Source: Conidiobolus incongruus B7586
Taxonomy: Eukaryota; Entomophthoromycota; Entomophthoromycetes; Entomophthorales; Conidiobolaceae
NCBI GenBank assembly: GCA_000697335.1
Contig: JNEM01009710.1
Span: 1 to 14,756 of the forward strand
Direction of reading: 5' to 3'
DNA length: 14,756 nucleotides
The notes beneath the pieces are model-generated. The model ran no database searches. It had not been told where the DNA came from and saw only the letters and a program-made list of their open reading frames with translations. Position numbers and translations under genes: made by a program. How positions within the stretch are numbered: the first letter of the stretch is position 1; each line of letters starts with the position of its first letter. Positions 1 to 10,540 of this stretch are shown in pieces.

Positions 1-1911
1 TATATATATATTATAATATTTATTGAATTATATTGATTTTTTATATATTAAAAATCTTAATTAAATATTTTTAATAAAGTTTTAAAAACAAAAATATTGC
101 AAATAAAATAAAATTTTATTCCAAATAATTGAATCAAGATCAATTAATTTATATTAATATTTATTATCAAATAATATTTTAAAAATTTCCAAATAATCAA
201 TTATTAAAATTATTGACAAACAATTCAGATTTGATTTTAACTATTTTATTTTATTTCAATAATAATTTTATATTTTCAAAAATATAAATATATTTTAAAA
301 TAAAGAATATAATTAAAATATAAACCCTTATGATTGATTTATTATATAATTATGATATTTGATAAGTATAAGATTTGAGATTATTTTAAATCCAATTGGA
401 AGCTATTTGATATCCTTTTTAATATAAAATATTTAACACTCTAATTTTCCATATAATTAAATATGTCTGTAATTAATATTCATTATTTTGAGAAAAATAT
501 TAATTTTATTTAATATCAAAATTCTAGTATGATAAAATTAAAACAATAATATATGTTTTTAATTAGAAAAATATACCCTATAATACATTTAAGTTAAAAA
601 AGTTAAGAATAATACATATATTATACTTGATATTAGAAAATTTTGATGGTAAACAATTATATTCATAAGTTATAATTAACAATTTGATAATTTTTGTTAA
701 ATTATTCGATACTTAATGATAAATATGATATTTTTGGATTTATCAAATAATTTAATAATGTTAAGATAAATATTACGAAATAAAGCTCAAATCAGAAATG
801 AAAAACTATGATGAAATAATACTAAATCCTACCGATTATCGTTAAAATCATAAACAATAAATATCACACAATCCATTAAAATTATAAACATAAGAACAAC
901 AATTGAATACAAGTAGAGTTAATTTAGTAAGTATAAAATTTCTCTAGCTCTTGTAGCTATCGAAGAGTAATTTTGAATCCTTTCATTCAATTATTTATCA
1001 ATAAATTTTATCTAGAATACTTATACGCTATCATTGCCCTTTGTTAAAATTCATTAATCATTAATAAAATATTTGCCAATTTAGTCATATTAGTAAAATA
1101 ATAAAGATATTATAATATATATAAAATTTATAATAAAGATTATTTAACATTATATTATTATTCAAATAAATCTAAACTTCAAAACATTTGATTAAAGTAA
1201 ACATATAAAATTAAATTTACTTGTATATTGCTTATAATTATAGTTCAAAATTTTCTATCTAATTCAAATACATTTACAAATTTCTTTTATGTTTCATCAT
1301 GATTTTATGCAGGAGCCTGAGAGCTGTAATTACTTGTTATTCATTAATTATATAAATTTATTGTTTTAAACTGATTTTAATTTGCATTGTAAAAATAATT
1401 TGTGGAATTATTATGGTATCGTAACAATGACGTATTAATGGTATGATTGCAGGATGCTGCCAAGTAAATTGAGTTCAATTCCCAAAGTTTGACTATAATG
1501 GACTGAGTATTCAAAATAATGTAGATTATATTTTTTTTCTTAATAAATCAAAATGATAAAGTTTGATGGATTTGAATAATTAAATCATATTACAACCTTG
1601 TGAATATTTAACGTAATTATATAGTTGTTAGATATTTGTGAAGATTTATTTACCAAATATTTATATCACTATTTATAATATCAATACCTTTAAGTTGAAT
1701 TATCATTCAATTATAAACTTTAATATCATCATTTGTTTTAAAAATATAAAATTGAATATATTTATTAATTGAGTTTGGAATATCGAATATTGGATATTGA
1801 ATATTAAATAAATATTTGAATAATTTTAAAAGTAATTAGTTGATTAAAATTGAATATTCAAGATAAGATTAATATGTGTTTGAAGTAATTAAATTATATG
1901 TCATTTAAATA
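1..1911. other. AT-rich intergenic DNA, left flank
   Basis: No open frame of useful length or RNA gene was recognised here. The sequence is dominated by A/T runs, with a short TA-dinucleotide run at the very start. Two small islands of normal composition stand out: one around 1308-1335, containing the short palindrome CAGGAGCCTG, and one around 1442-1500. Both begin with a TGCAG-GA string that resembles a splice acceptor, but no coding frame continues from either. The last part (about 1777-1826) is rich in AATATT units. CpA and TpG are at ordinary levels, unlike the tract at the right end of the window. Confidence 0.6.
1777..1826. repeat. AATATT-rich short repeat cluster downstream of the lipase gene
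   Basis: A closely packed series of GAATAT / ATATTG / GAATATT units, repeated several times with small variations, lies about 90 bases past the lipase stop codon on that gene's 3' side. AATATT is self-complementary, so the cluster can fold. It may be simple low-complexity DNA or part of the gene's 3' end; the sequence alone does not decide. Confidence 0.35.
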
Positions 1912-2913
1912 CTATAAACGATTTTCCATCCATTTAATAGTATCTTCAAACATAGTCTGACCATTGGGATCTACAAAAATATCATGTTCACAATTTTCAT
2001 ATAAAATAAATTGCTTATCAGTACTACGACACTCATCAATCAACTGCTGACCACTTTGCCATCGGACAACACGATCAGCATCACCTTGAACAAGTAAAAT
2101 AGGGTCGACAATTTTATCAAAATTTTCTTTCAAAAATTTACAACTTTCCAATACACTAAGACCTGTGATAACACGCATACCTAAGGGATAGCGCATAGGA
2201 TCAGCGCATCGCATTTCCTCCTCCTCAACAAGGGTTGTAGTTTGCATTTTCTTTCTAGGTCCCAATGTGATGCCAGGTAATAAACTTGTAATAAATTTAG
2301 CAATTTGAAGTTTCCAAGGGTTTTGGGGTTCGTTGAGATTATTTTCAACACAAGGACATACTAAAATCACACCATCAACTTCGTTAGGGTGTTCAATACA
2401 GTATAAACAAGTACTCAAGCCACCTAAGGAATTACCCATGACGAATAATTTTCGAGGGTTGTACTCCTTTCGCAAATGGTCCAACACACTCACTGTAGCA
2501 TCCACCATAGTTTGAAGACCCAAAACCATACACTGAACTCCATCCGATCTCCCATGACTTGGAGTATCCATAGCATGAACCCTAAAACCCCTATCCAAAT
2601 AGTGGTGAGCAAATCGTGCAAAACGACCACCATAATCTCCATGACCATGTATAAATATCATATCAGCAATAGGCTCGTCAAACTCCTTCCTCTTAAACCA
2701 AGTTTGATAGTACACTTTATCAACACTCGTTAAAGTTTTATAATCTACATAAAATTCATTAACAAATTCTTCATTTTCAATTAATTTAACTTCATATTCG
2801 TTCTTCAATAAATTTTTTCTACCAAAAGTAGGATCTGTTATACTTAATTTAAATAATTTCCAAATTGGTAATAAAAAAATTTGAAAAAAATTAGTATTTT
2901 GATATTCGTACAT
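1912..2913 (-). CDS. Alpha/beta-hydrolase, monoacylglycerol lipase-like
   Basis: A single uninterrupted 333-residue frame runs from ATG (2913) to TAG (1912). It shows the serine-hydrolase fold of the monoacylglycerol lipase group (Hydrolase_4 type). HGHG at residues 89-92 is the oxyanion-hole segment; DTPSHGRSDG (116-125) follows, as in MAGL proteins; GNSLGG (160-165) is the nucleophile elbow with Ser162; GDAD (277-280) supplies the likely acid Asp280; and EH (309-310) supplies His310. Family members cleave monoacylglycerols or related esters into fatty acid and glycerol, usually at membranes or lipid droplets. The extra N-terminal stretch (about 9-22) is hydrophobic and amphipathic rather than a clear signal peptide, which fits membrane contact. 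Human MAGL is about 303 residues, so this is slightly longer. No intron is needed. The triad looks intact, so activity is likely, but the exact substrate (monoglyceride, lysophospholipid or other ester) cannot be read from sequence. Confidence 0.9.
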   Translation of the reverse strand: MYEYQNTNFFQIFLLPIWKLFKLSITDPTFGRKNLLKNEYEVKLIENEEFVNEFYVDYKTLTSVDKVYYQTWFKRKEFDEPIADMIFIHGHGDYGGRFARFAHHYLDRGFRVHAMDTPSHGRSDGVQCMVLGLQTMVDATVSVLDHLRKEYNPRKLFVMGNSLGGLSTCLYCIEHPNEVDGVILVCPCVENNLNEPQNPWKLQIAKFITSLLPGITLGPRKKMQTTTLVEEEEMRCADPMRYPLGMRVITGLSVLESCKFLKENFDKIVDPILLVQGDADRVVRWQSGQQLIDECRSTDKQFILYENCEHDIFVDPNGQTMFEDTIKWMENRL

Positions 2914-5900
2914 TTTTTTCTTTGAAAAAAAACAAAAAAGTAAATTAATTATTAAATTAAATTAAATTTAAATTATATAATTTAATATAATATTATTAAA
3001 ATTTAAATTATTATGGGATTTAAATTTATTGTTTTTTATTATAGTTTGAATAATTGTAAATTTAAAATTTAAATTGTTCCAATTTAATAAATTAGAATAA
3101 AAAATTTAAAAATAACTTTAAACTTAATATACTTTATATTTATCAAATAAGATTTTATAATTAGTTGAAAGTAACAATCATTATATAAAATAATATATCA
3201 ACTTATTTTCCAAAGACCTATGTATATCGATTGATGTTTAAACTTTGAAATGCATTTCAACCAATGAAAATGTTTTATTTGATAAGTATATTATAGTTCA
3301 TTTCATTTAATGTGAACACATAGTTTTAATAGTGTTTTGAAAAAAATTATTATATTATTAATATATATTTATAATTATAAACTTCAATAATATACTTTCA
3401 GTAAATTTAGTTGAAATTAAGTCAAATATGTGAAAGATTCACGAATTTCAAGATTTTGAATCTAATCTAACTATCAAAATTTAATATCAATTCTTATTGA
3501 AAAGGTATAAATGAAATGTTTGTTTAATTTTCATATACATATAATATACCATTTTCATAAAAGATCCGATGATTAATTTCACTGTGTATTATAAATTAAT
3601 AGCTCAGAAATTAATATTTTTTATATAATCAAAAATGTAATTGATTTAATATGGAAAAATTTGTAAACTTAAATTTTTTATTTCATTTAAATGATTTGAA
3701 TAATAACAATATAATTTGTATATATAGGTAATCATGCTTCTAATAATATAACATTAATATTATTCTTATACTATTAAAATTATTCTTACATCCATAAACT
3801 ACCAAAATTTCTAATTTGGAAAACTTACGAAGTATAGTATTCAGTTGTAGCAATTGCATATGAGTATATTTTAGCTTCTATAATCTATACTTCGATTTTA
3901 TTATTAATAGAATATATTGATAGTATGATGTTTTATCAGTTTATAATTATTTATTTGAGGATATTAATATTGAAAATACATCTTTGATTAACTAATTACA
4001 CATCAAAATTTGGAATATTGTAGTTATTTATTACTTGGAACTGATATAAAGCTATTTCTTAATATTTTTTTACTTTAATAATCGCATTTAAATCAAATAT
4101 AAATTTTTACTTAGAATATTTGAATAATAACCGCGAACCACTAATTTGTGATTACACAGAAAACTCACAATGTGACAATGAATTTACAATTTACACTATA
4201 ACCATAACCAATATTTTATTTACAGTGAGTCAAATGAGTGTATTTATCAGATTATCAACCACAAGATTTATTATATGAGGAACAACTAATTATATAAGAG
4301 CTTTGTACACTATTCTAATGTATACTATACCCTTCAATTTATAACAAATATTCATCTAGAGAAAATCTCAAATTAGTTGAGAATTAATTTATCCTTATAC
4401 TAAATTAGCCCTTTTGCAACTCATTGAATATCGTGATATATTGCTGATTTTAACCAATATTATATGTTATATTGACTAAAATATAAATTAATTCGAATAG
4501 GTCGATTTAAATTCTTTAAATATATCAAATATTATTAAAAATAGATTTATTGGATATTTTATATAATATTTTTATCTATATATAACTGGCTGATAATTAT
4601 TATTAATAATAATCTAAAATTTTTTTATTTATTTTTATTGTGATATCAACTTAATATTTAATTATTATGTTTTCTATTAATATTAAGTTAAACAAATTTA
4701 GTTAATTGTAATATAAATTAGTACCAAATTTGAATAATAAATGGTAATACCTTTTTCGAGTTCCTAATATTAAATATGATTTGTTTTATAAAGATATTTA
4801 TTATATATAGTCATATAAAAAAGTAAATTAAAAATATAATATAATATAATATGATAAAATTAATTGAGTTGAATCAAATATAAGTTAATGGTCAATTAAT
4901 TGAGTATTGAAATATAAACCAGTAATCGAATATCAATTGTAATCATAAGTTTTGAGCCAAATCTATAAATAATCTATTTATGGTATTTATTATATTATAC
5001 CATATCAATTAAATTACAAAATCATATATTAGATTTCCTTATCAACTGAAAAACTCAGTATATAGATATACTTATTTTGTCAGTAAATGTCTTGTCTAGT
5101 AAATTTGATCCTATTTAAATTTATTTTTTAATAAGAATTAAAATAATTCAATTTTTATAGGCTAGAATTTTTTTTCAAATACTAAATTATACAAATTATG
5201 GAAATTACCATTTATATATATATAATTTAATGTGAACTTATATATCGCATATTTTGTATTTTACATATTTAATATAATAATATATCAATTTGTTATGATA
5301 ACTTCAAATTCACCAAATTTTTATCGAAATCAATAGCATTCACTATACTTTTGATATTCATAAGAAAATGAGCAAATTCTTGTGGATATCATTATTACAT
5401 ATTCTAAAATGAATTAAATTTAGTATCAAATAATGATTTACCATTTATTTAATATGAAAATAAAAGATGCTTGTTTAGAACGAATACAAATGTTGTAATC
5501 AATTAACTTATTTAAGTTAATAATCTTGATTGAAAATATTTTTACAGTTTGGTTAAGTGTCTAATCATTCTTTTACCATTAAAAATATTTCAAAATATCC
5601 ATCAACCTTTGTAGATTATAAATTTAAAGATTAATGTTATGATTCAGTGTATATTTAAATTGTAAAGAGTTTATTGATATTAGTCTAATTTGTAAAATAT
5701 AATGCAAGATTAAATACTGCTATTATTTTGAAATTATATCTATTATAGTGTGATCTTCTAATAAAGGTGACTTGATCTTCAAAATTTCAACTATATCTAA
5801 TAGTAAACATTAATATTTATAATTTCAAACAGTAATATAAATTAAATGACGAAAGCGCTAAGGGTCTTGATAATATAAGTTTCTAAATCTATTAATTGTT

Positions 5901-7244
5901 TGATATAGAGATTTAGTGAAAACCAGTTTGAACCGTTCAACACTCTATATAATACAATTCTTCTTATTTTAAACTATCCAACTCTCATTAATATTTCATT
6001 CACTCAATAAAAAACTAATTCAAGTTAACCACATGCGACTAATACATATTTAAATCCACCTTGTATTGGTAAGATTTGACAGTCAAAAGATATGGAATTA
6101 AAATATACATATCTTATAAATCAAAAATGCTTATTTACAAAATAGCTTGTATTTAACATATATATTAATATACAAAAAGTCAATATTTAACTGATAGAAT
6201 TTGTTGTAAATAGCATCGGTAATATATAAGGTAAACATTACTTTTATATTCTTTGAATATATAAACATTTTGAAATGACCAAATAAATTACTAAACCTAC
6301 AGAATTTGAAATAATGATTATCAACTGAGTTTCAAATAAAACTATTATCAAGCCTAATAAATTTAAAGTAATATGTCCAAAGGCATTAAAAATATTCACT
6401 AAATATCTGAATTACATCTTAACTACTATATAGATTATTAGAATGTTTTTAATTTTTTAAATAATTCTTTAATAACTAAACTAAATATTAAATTAATATT
6501 AGACAGCTTTAATAATAATTAAGAATAAGTAAAAAATTTAAAGATTGATAGTTTTCAGCATACTTCAACTCGATTGAGTAAAGAATCTTGTTGAATTATA
6601 CGTATCCTTTAACATTTTGAGATTAAGATAAGGATCTAAAGCCAACTCCATAGAGAACACACCAACATCAGTTCTACAAATTAGGTGAATATCAACACAG
6701 TATAACTTGGGATCATTTGGAGATTAGTGTATTTGATATTAAATCTTATAAGATTAATTCATCATTTTAACAGGCCTTTGGTTTGTTGATATTTTGAAGA
6801 TTAAACCAATCACATAGCATCTTAAACAATTTGGATAGTTAAAAAATTGACCAGATAAGATATTGTTTGTTTTGATTTTTGTAGAATTAACATATTATTA
6901 AATACTGAAATTAGCACGATGAACTCAATAAAAAACAATAATAATTTCATAATTATTATAATTAAATTTAAAATATAACGTTTTTGATAAAATTTTATTA
7001 AATTTAATTTAATTTGAAATTAATATCAAAGTATTTTATAATAATACTTATTATTGAAAATTAATTGATAATTAGGAAAATCTATCAACAATGAAAAATC
7101 CTATCTATTACTAAAATTGTCAAGATAACGTTAGATTTCTTACCCGAATTATTATCTCATATGTTATATACACTTGAAAATATAATAAAGCTGCTAATAT
7201 TAATATAATATTGATCAAATTGAACACATGAAATGAAGCGTTTG
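2914..7244. other. Large gene-free AT-rich interval
   Basis: About 4.3 kb separates the lipase start from the MYB leader. It is largely A/T (for example 10 G+C in the 60 bases 4021-4080), with stops in all frames and no protein family or RNA gene that I recognise. The promoter of the minus-strand lipase must lie at its left end. A TTATATAA string sits about 60 bases upstream of the lipase ATG, but such strings are frequent here and it is not called as a TATA box. Minor points are a perfect 13-base palindrome at 5928-5940 (TTGAACCGTTCAA) and an isolated AGCGCT at 5854-5859. CpA/TpG are at normal frequency, so this stretch does not share the mutation pattern of the right end. Confidence 0.6.
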
Positions 7245-7324
7245 GATTGGTTAGCTGGAGTTGGAGTGGTGGGGAATCGTGTTGACATTTAAGATCCCCT
7301 CCATCACTTTAACGGAAGCCAATC
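7245..7324 (+). promoter_or_regulatory. Structured CCAAT-flanked element upstream of the MYB gene
   Basis: An island of near-normal G+C lies about 460-540 bases upstream of the MYB ATG. It is bounded by GATTGG (7245-7250) and CCAATC (7319-7324), which are exact reverse complements and also an inverted and a direct CCAAT box, the site of the fungal HAP/NF-Y complex. Inside, GGGGAATC (7271-7278) can pair with GATCCCC (7293-7299), with one bulged A, and AGTGG (7265-7269) can partly pair with CCATCACT (7301-7308). The result is an imperfect hairpin of about 80 bases. The left arm also carries several GG runs in a row (about 7256-7274), enough for a possible two-layer quadruplex. It is most simply a promoter element of the MYB gene; a small structured RNA is the alternative. 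Confidence 0.45.
7310..7315 (+). promoter_or_regulatory. MYB core recognition site (TAACGG)
   Basis: TAACGG matches the animal c-Myb consensus PyAAC(G/T)G and contains the AACGG core of the plant MSA element, both bound by three-repeat MYB proteins. It lies in the right arm of the CCAAT-flanked element, about 465 bases upstream of a gene that itself encodes a three-repeat MYB. This allows autoregulation as a hypothesis. A five-base core is expected by chance every few kilobases in DNA of this composition, so the call is weak on its own. Confidence 0.3.
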
Positions 7325-7540
7325 AAAAATCGATTCAAAAGAAGGTTTAATTCCCAAATTTATTCTCAATTGAGCTAATCAAAATTATTCAAATTCACTA
7401 TAAGTCAGTATAGTTAAATTGATAAAATTGGAGTTTAGTGGTTCGGGCTATTCAAATTTTAATTTAAAATTCACTCTTCCAATTCCCTAAATTGGCAACG
7501 AGTCATTTTGCAAGCATAGGTTCGATAATGTTTTGTTGAT

Positions 7541-7547
7541 TATATAA
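7541..7547 (+). promoter_or_regulatory. Probable TATA box of the MYB gene
   Basis: TATATAAG sits in a segment less AT-rich than the bulk, about 235 bases upstream of the MYB ATG. If used, transcription would start near 7570-7580, giving a 5' leader of roughly 200 bases that contains one short upstream ORF. TATA-like strings are common in this DNA, so position and local context are the only support. Confidence 0.4.
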
Positions 7548-7730
7548 GCATAAGTTTTCACGGAACATCGTGTTTTATCAAGGTTAATAGTTGCTTAGTG
7601 GTAGCATTGTATTAAAGTTATTGAACTTTTAGATCCTTAGACTTCTTTAGAATACATTTTAAAAATCTAATTTAATTTATAATTGAATATCGTAGAATTG
7701 AGTGTTTGGTTTGTCGATTTCAAAAATTAT

Positions 7731-7751
7731 ATGATCAATATTTATAGTTAA
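7731..7751 (+). promoter_or_regulatory. Short upstream ORF in the MYB leader
   Basis: An ATG at 7731 opens a 6-codon frame (M-I-N-I-Y-S) that stops at 7749-7751, 29 bases before the MYB ATG. I saw no other ATG between the proposed TATA box and the main start. Short upstream ORFs of this kind often reduce or condition translation of the main frame. The alternative is a transcription start downstream of it. Confidence 0.4.
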
Positions 7752-7780
7752 ATAACTTGATTTTTCTACTAAGCTATAAT

Positions 7781-8967
7781 ATGTTGAACTCTGATTCACC
7801 TAATCATTATCAACAATTCCCACATCCTAGTTACCCTCAAATGCATGCTAATCAACATGAATGGACTCCCGAGCAAGACCAACGCCTGAAGGAGGCAGTG
7901 ATTAAATTCAATGGTAAGGGTTGGAAGAAAATTGCTCTGTATACCTTCCCAAATGGGGAGCGTTCCAAATCTGACTGCGTTGAAAGATGGCGCTATTTGA
8001 GCAAAGTCGGGTCCATCAAAGGGCTCTGGACTGCTGAGGAGGATCGCATGTTGATCCAACTCGTTGAGCAATATGGCCCTGAAAAATGGGTGCTTATTGC
8101 TAGCCGTCTCGGATCCCGCACTGGAAAACAATGTAGAGAGCGTTGGCACAATCATTTGAACCCTCAAATCAATAAAGCTCCTTTCACGTATGAAGAAGAG
8201 GCCACAATCTTTCAGCTGTATAGCCAAATTGGCTCCAAGTGGGCTGAAATGGCCAAGGTCTTACCTGGACGTAGTGATAATGCCATTAAGAATCACTTCA
8301 ATACAGTAATTCAACGTAAACGCAAAAGAAATCACATCCACGTTACCCAACACACTCAATATGGACAAGATTTGCACTTCCATCATCACCAGAAGAGAAG
8401 CAATAGCTCTTCCTCATCCATCAAATCGAGCTCTAGTCCACCTGTGTGGTCTCCAGTTCAATCACGACCAAACTATTCCAATTGTAAGTTGCAACATTTC
8501 ACCCCACATTTTCAAATTAACCTAATCTATTAAATTTAGTTAACTTGGATTTACCAATCCCCAATCGTACCAAATTACCTTCCATTTCGGATTTGTTCCA
8601 TGGTGACATGCCTGGCTTAACACCTCCCAAGTCACCCGAAAACTTCCCCATGTACAGTAACCAGTCCTTCTCACCTGGGTTCCATGGAAGACTTCGCACA
8701 CTTGAGGACCTTGTGCGTGACCTCCCTGGTTCTTCCCCTTCTCTCCCCTCGATCTCTGACGTACTATCAAGTCCTGCCTTCCCTCCCCTTATGGCTCCTC
8801 TTCAAACTCGTAAGGGCACCTTCGAACAAGTTGTCATGGACCAGTACAAATCCCGCGACAATGCCGTTGACTATTCCAACCGTCTCAACCCTATTATCCT
8901 CGGTAACGGCTGCCACTTAGGACTTGACAATCTCGAATACAATCACTCATCCTCTCTCCTCCACTAA
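7781..8967 (+). CDS. Three-repeat (R1R2R3) MYB transcription factor, two exons
   Basis: The coding sequence joins 7781-8483 and 8540-8967 and gives 376 residues. The upstream in-frame extension lacks an ATG, so the start is ATG 7781. Three tandem MYB repeats occupy about residues 26-182: R1 (W28, W48, W70), R2 (W83, W103, W122) and R3 (F135, W154, F173). The R2 helix GKQCRERWHNHL and the R3 helix DNAIKNH match animal c-Myb and plant MYB3R closely, so binding to a PyAACGG-type site in the nucleus is expected. R1 has a longer turn (FPNGERSKSD, 56-65) than c-Myb. A basic KRKR patch (180-183) could be a nuclear signal. The rest is low-complexity: His and Ser runs (199-219), seven Ser/Thr-Pro sites (S219, S224, T262, S266, S279, S300, S312) that suit CDK/MAPK control, and two copies of LPSISD (247-252, 303-308). 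TLEDLVRDL (288-296) is an amphipathic helix candidate for activation. Relatives of this class control cell-cycle genes or development; the role here is inferred. Confidence 0.92.
8484..8539 (+). other. Spliceosomal intron of the MYB gene (56 bases)
   Basis: The donor GTAAGT is at 8484-8489, a branch-like CTAAT at 8522-8526, and the acceptor TTTAG ends at 8539. Removing it joins residue N234 to F235 (split TTT codon) and restores one frame from the MYB repeats to the C-terminal region. Unspliced, translation would add 16 unrelated residues and stop at 8531-8533. The size and short branch-to-acceptor distance are typical of fungal introns. Confidence 0.9.
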
Positions 8968-9194
8968 TTGCTCACTATTTAGATAGGAAGGCTCTGTACC
9001 ATCCTGGTGATGTTATTGAGTACAACCAATCCAAATTGAGCAATATGTCATTATGTTTTAATACTTTTTAGGATATTATTCGAATTATAGTTTTAAAATT
9101 TTTTATATCATTATTATCTTCATTCATTATCATTTTCATATTATCCATACATACTCTACATCACTAATATTGTTTTTTTAGTTTAGTTTATATT

Positions 9195-9200
9195 AATAAA
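9195..9200 (+). terminator. Possible polyadenylation signal of the MYB gene
   Basis: This is the first clean AATAAA I found on the plus strand after the MYB stop codon, about 230 bases downstream. The hexamer is common by chance in DNA this rich in A/T, so the call rests only on order and distance. Confidence 0.25.
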
Positions 9201-10468
9201 TATCTTTAAACCTTTATACCCTTTTTTTTATTATGTTTTATCATTTAATTGATATTAAGGACAATTATTTGATTGGTCAAAAATAAATTAAAACATATTA
9301 ATAAGGAGTTTTGTTTTAAAATTAAAATTATTATTTAAAAAAAAATTAAAGTATTTGTAGATTGATATATAATTATATTTTATTTAGTAATTATAACACG
9401 TTTTTATAATTTTTTCAAACCAAATATTTTATATTACAATATCACAATTATAATTAGATTATATTTGTTAAAATTGTGAGTTTAATTTGTAAAGATAATC
9501 AAAAATGGCTCATTATTATTAATTTAGATATGATTCAAGTTGAAAATAATATAATAAAATGAGGTATCAGGGTTTCGGTGCTTAAAATGATCTTAAAACA
9601 ATTCTAATAGCATAATGGACATAAATCAGGAAATTTATAGAGAAAAGTGACTTGTTATATTAATAATATATTAACGCAATTATTCTGTTTTAAATTCCTA
9701 CAAAAATTGAAACTAACCAGAAATAAATAAACAAATAATTATAATAATAATTACAGTACATAGATTTATCTAAATTATAATCAATATATTTAATATATCA
9801 GAATACCATTACTAATGATATATTTAGAACAATCTAAGCATCATTCATTGATGTAATTGTCAATTATCTTTTAATTTTTCATTAAATTTTAGTGAAATAT
9901 TTATTTGATTATTATGTTTAAGTGGCAAATCATCATTTTGAAAAAAAATTGCTTTAATTTTGAAATATAATATAATCACAAAGAAATTTTAATTGTGTCC
10001 AACAAAACAATGTTATATTTTATTAATTAATCCCATTGATTATTAGTAAAAATATATTATAATGGTATTTATTAACAAAATTGGTTATATTTAAATCAAC
10101 TATATTGGATAAACGTATCTTTTATTTTATACAAACTTATAGCATTTATTAATTATAAATTACTTATGAAATATATTTATTTTTTTAAAATGCAATCTTT
10201 TCATAAATTATGAATTAATGTTATATTAAAGTTTCTTCTAATTATTATTATTATATATTAAACTCTTATAATACTCTTAAATATTTGGATAAATTTACAA
10301 TTATCAATTCTCATTAAATAATGCATTATTATCAATTTCTAAGAATTTTTAACAAAACAATTTTTTGATTTAAATATTAATAAGATTAAACAATGATGTT
10401 ATATTGATATCATTGTTAAATCTAATAATACATTAATATTGCTAGATAACAAATATATGAAATATACT

Positions 10469-10540
10469 TCAAGGTTCATTGTTCTATTATCGTTTAATCA
10501 ATCAATAATACAGTTAGAAGATCGAACAATAAAACCTTCA
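10469..10540. repeat. Imperfect inverted repeat, about 72 bases
   Basis: The left arm (about 10469-10484, core AAGGTTCATTGTTC) is nearly the reverse complement of the right arm (about 10524-10540, core GAACAATAAAACCTT), with a small bulge. The loop region also holds a short TATTAT/ATAATA pairing. It lies about 300 bases upstream of the small zipper gene. It could be a hairpin-forming regulatory site, a small eroded MITE, or chance; no target duplication is obvious. Confidence 0.35.

Noticed and set aside
780-850. C-box-like ATGATGA as a possible snoRNA
   Set aside because: No D box or terminal stem accompanies it.
1440-1500. T-arm-like GAGTTCAATTCCC as part of a tRNA gene
   Set aside because: The arm does not pair properly and no acceptor, D or anticodon stem can be built around it.
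2333-2733. Two plus-strand frames of 60 and 85 codons inside the lipase gene
   Set aside because: They are antisense to a complete hydrolase with an intact catalytic triad and show no domain of their own.
7571-7780. Possible intron in the MYB 5' leader ending at the CTACTAAG string near 7766-7773
   Set aside because: No convincing GTAAGT or GTATGT donor was found between the proposed transcription start and this point.
7796-8227. Open minus-strand frame of 143 codons opposite the MYB repeats
   Set aside because: It lies wholly antisense to the strongly conserved MYB domain, shows no recognisable domain, and is explained by the codon pattern of the real gene.
8517-8920. Further short frames on both strands across MYB exon 2
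   Set aside because: They overlap the spliced, in-frame C-terminal exon and have no independent start context or motifs.
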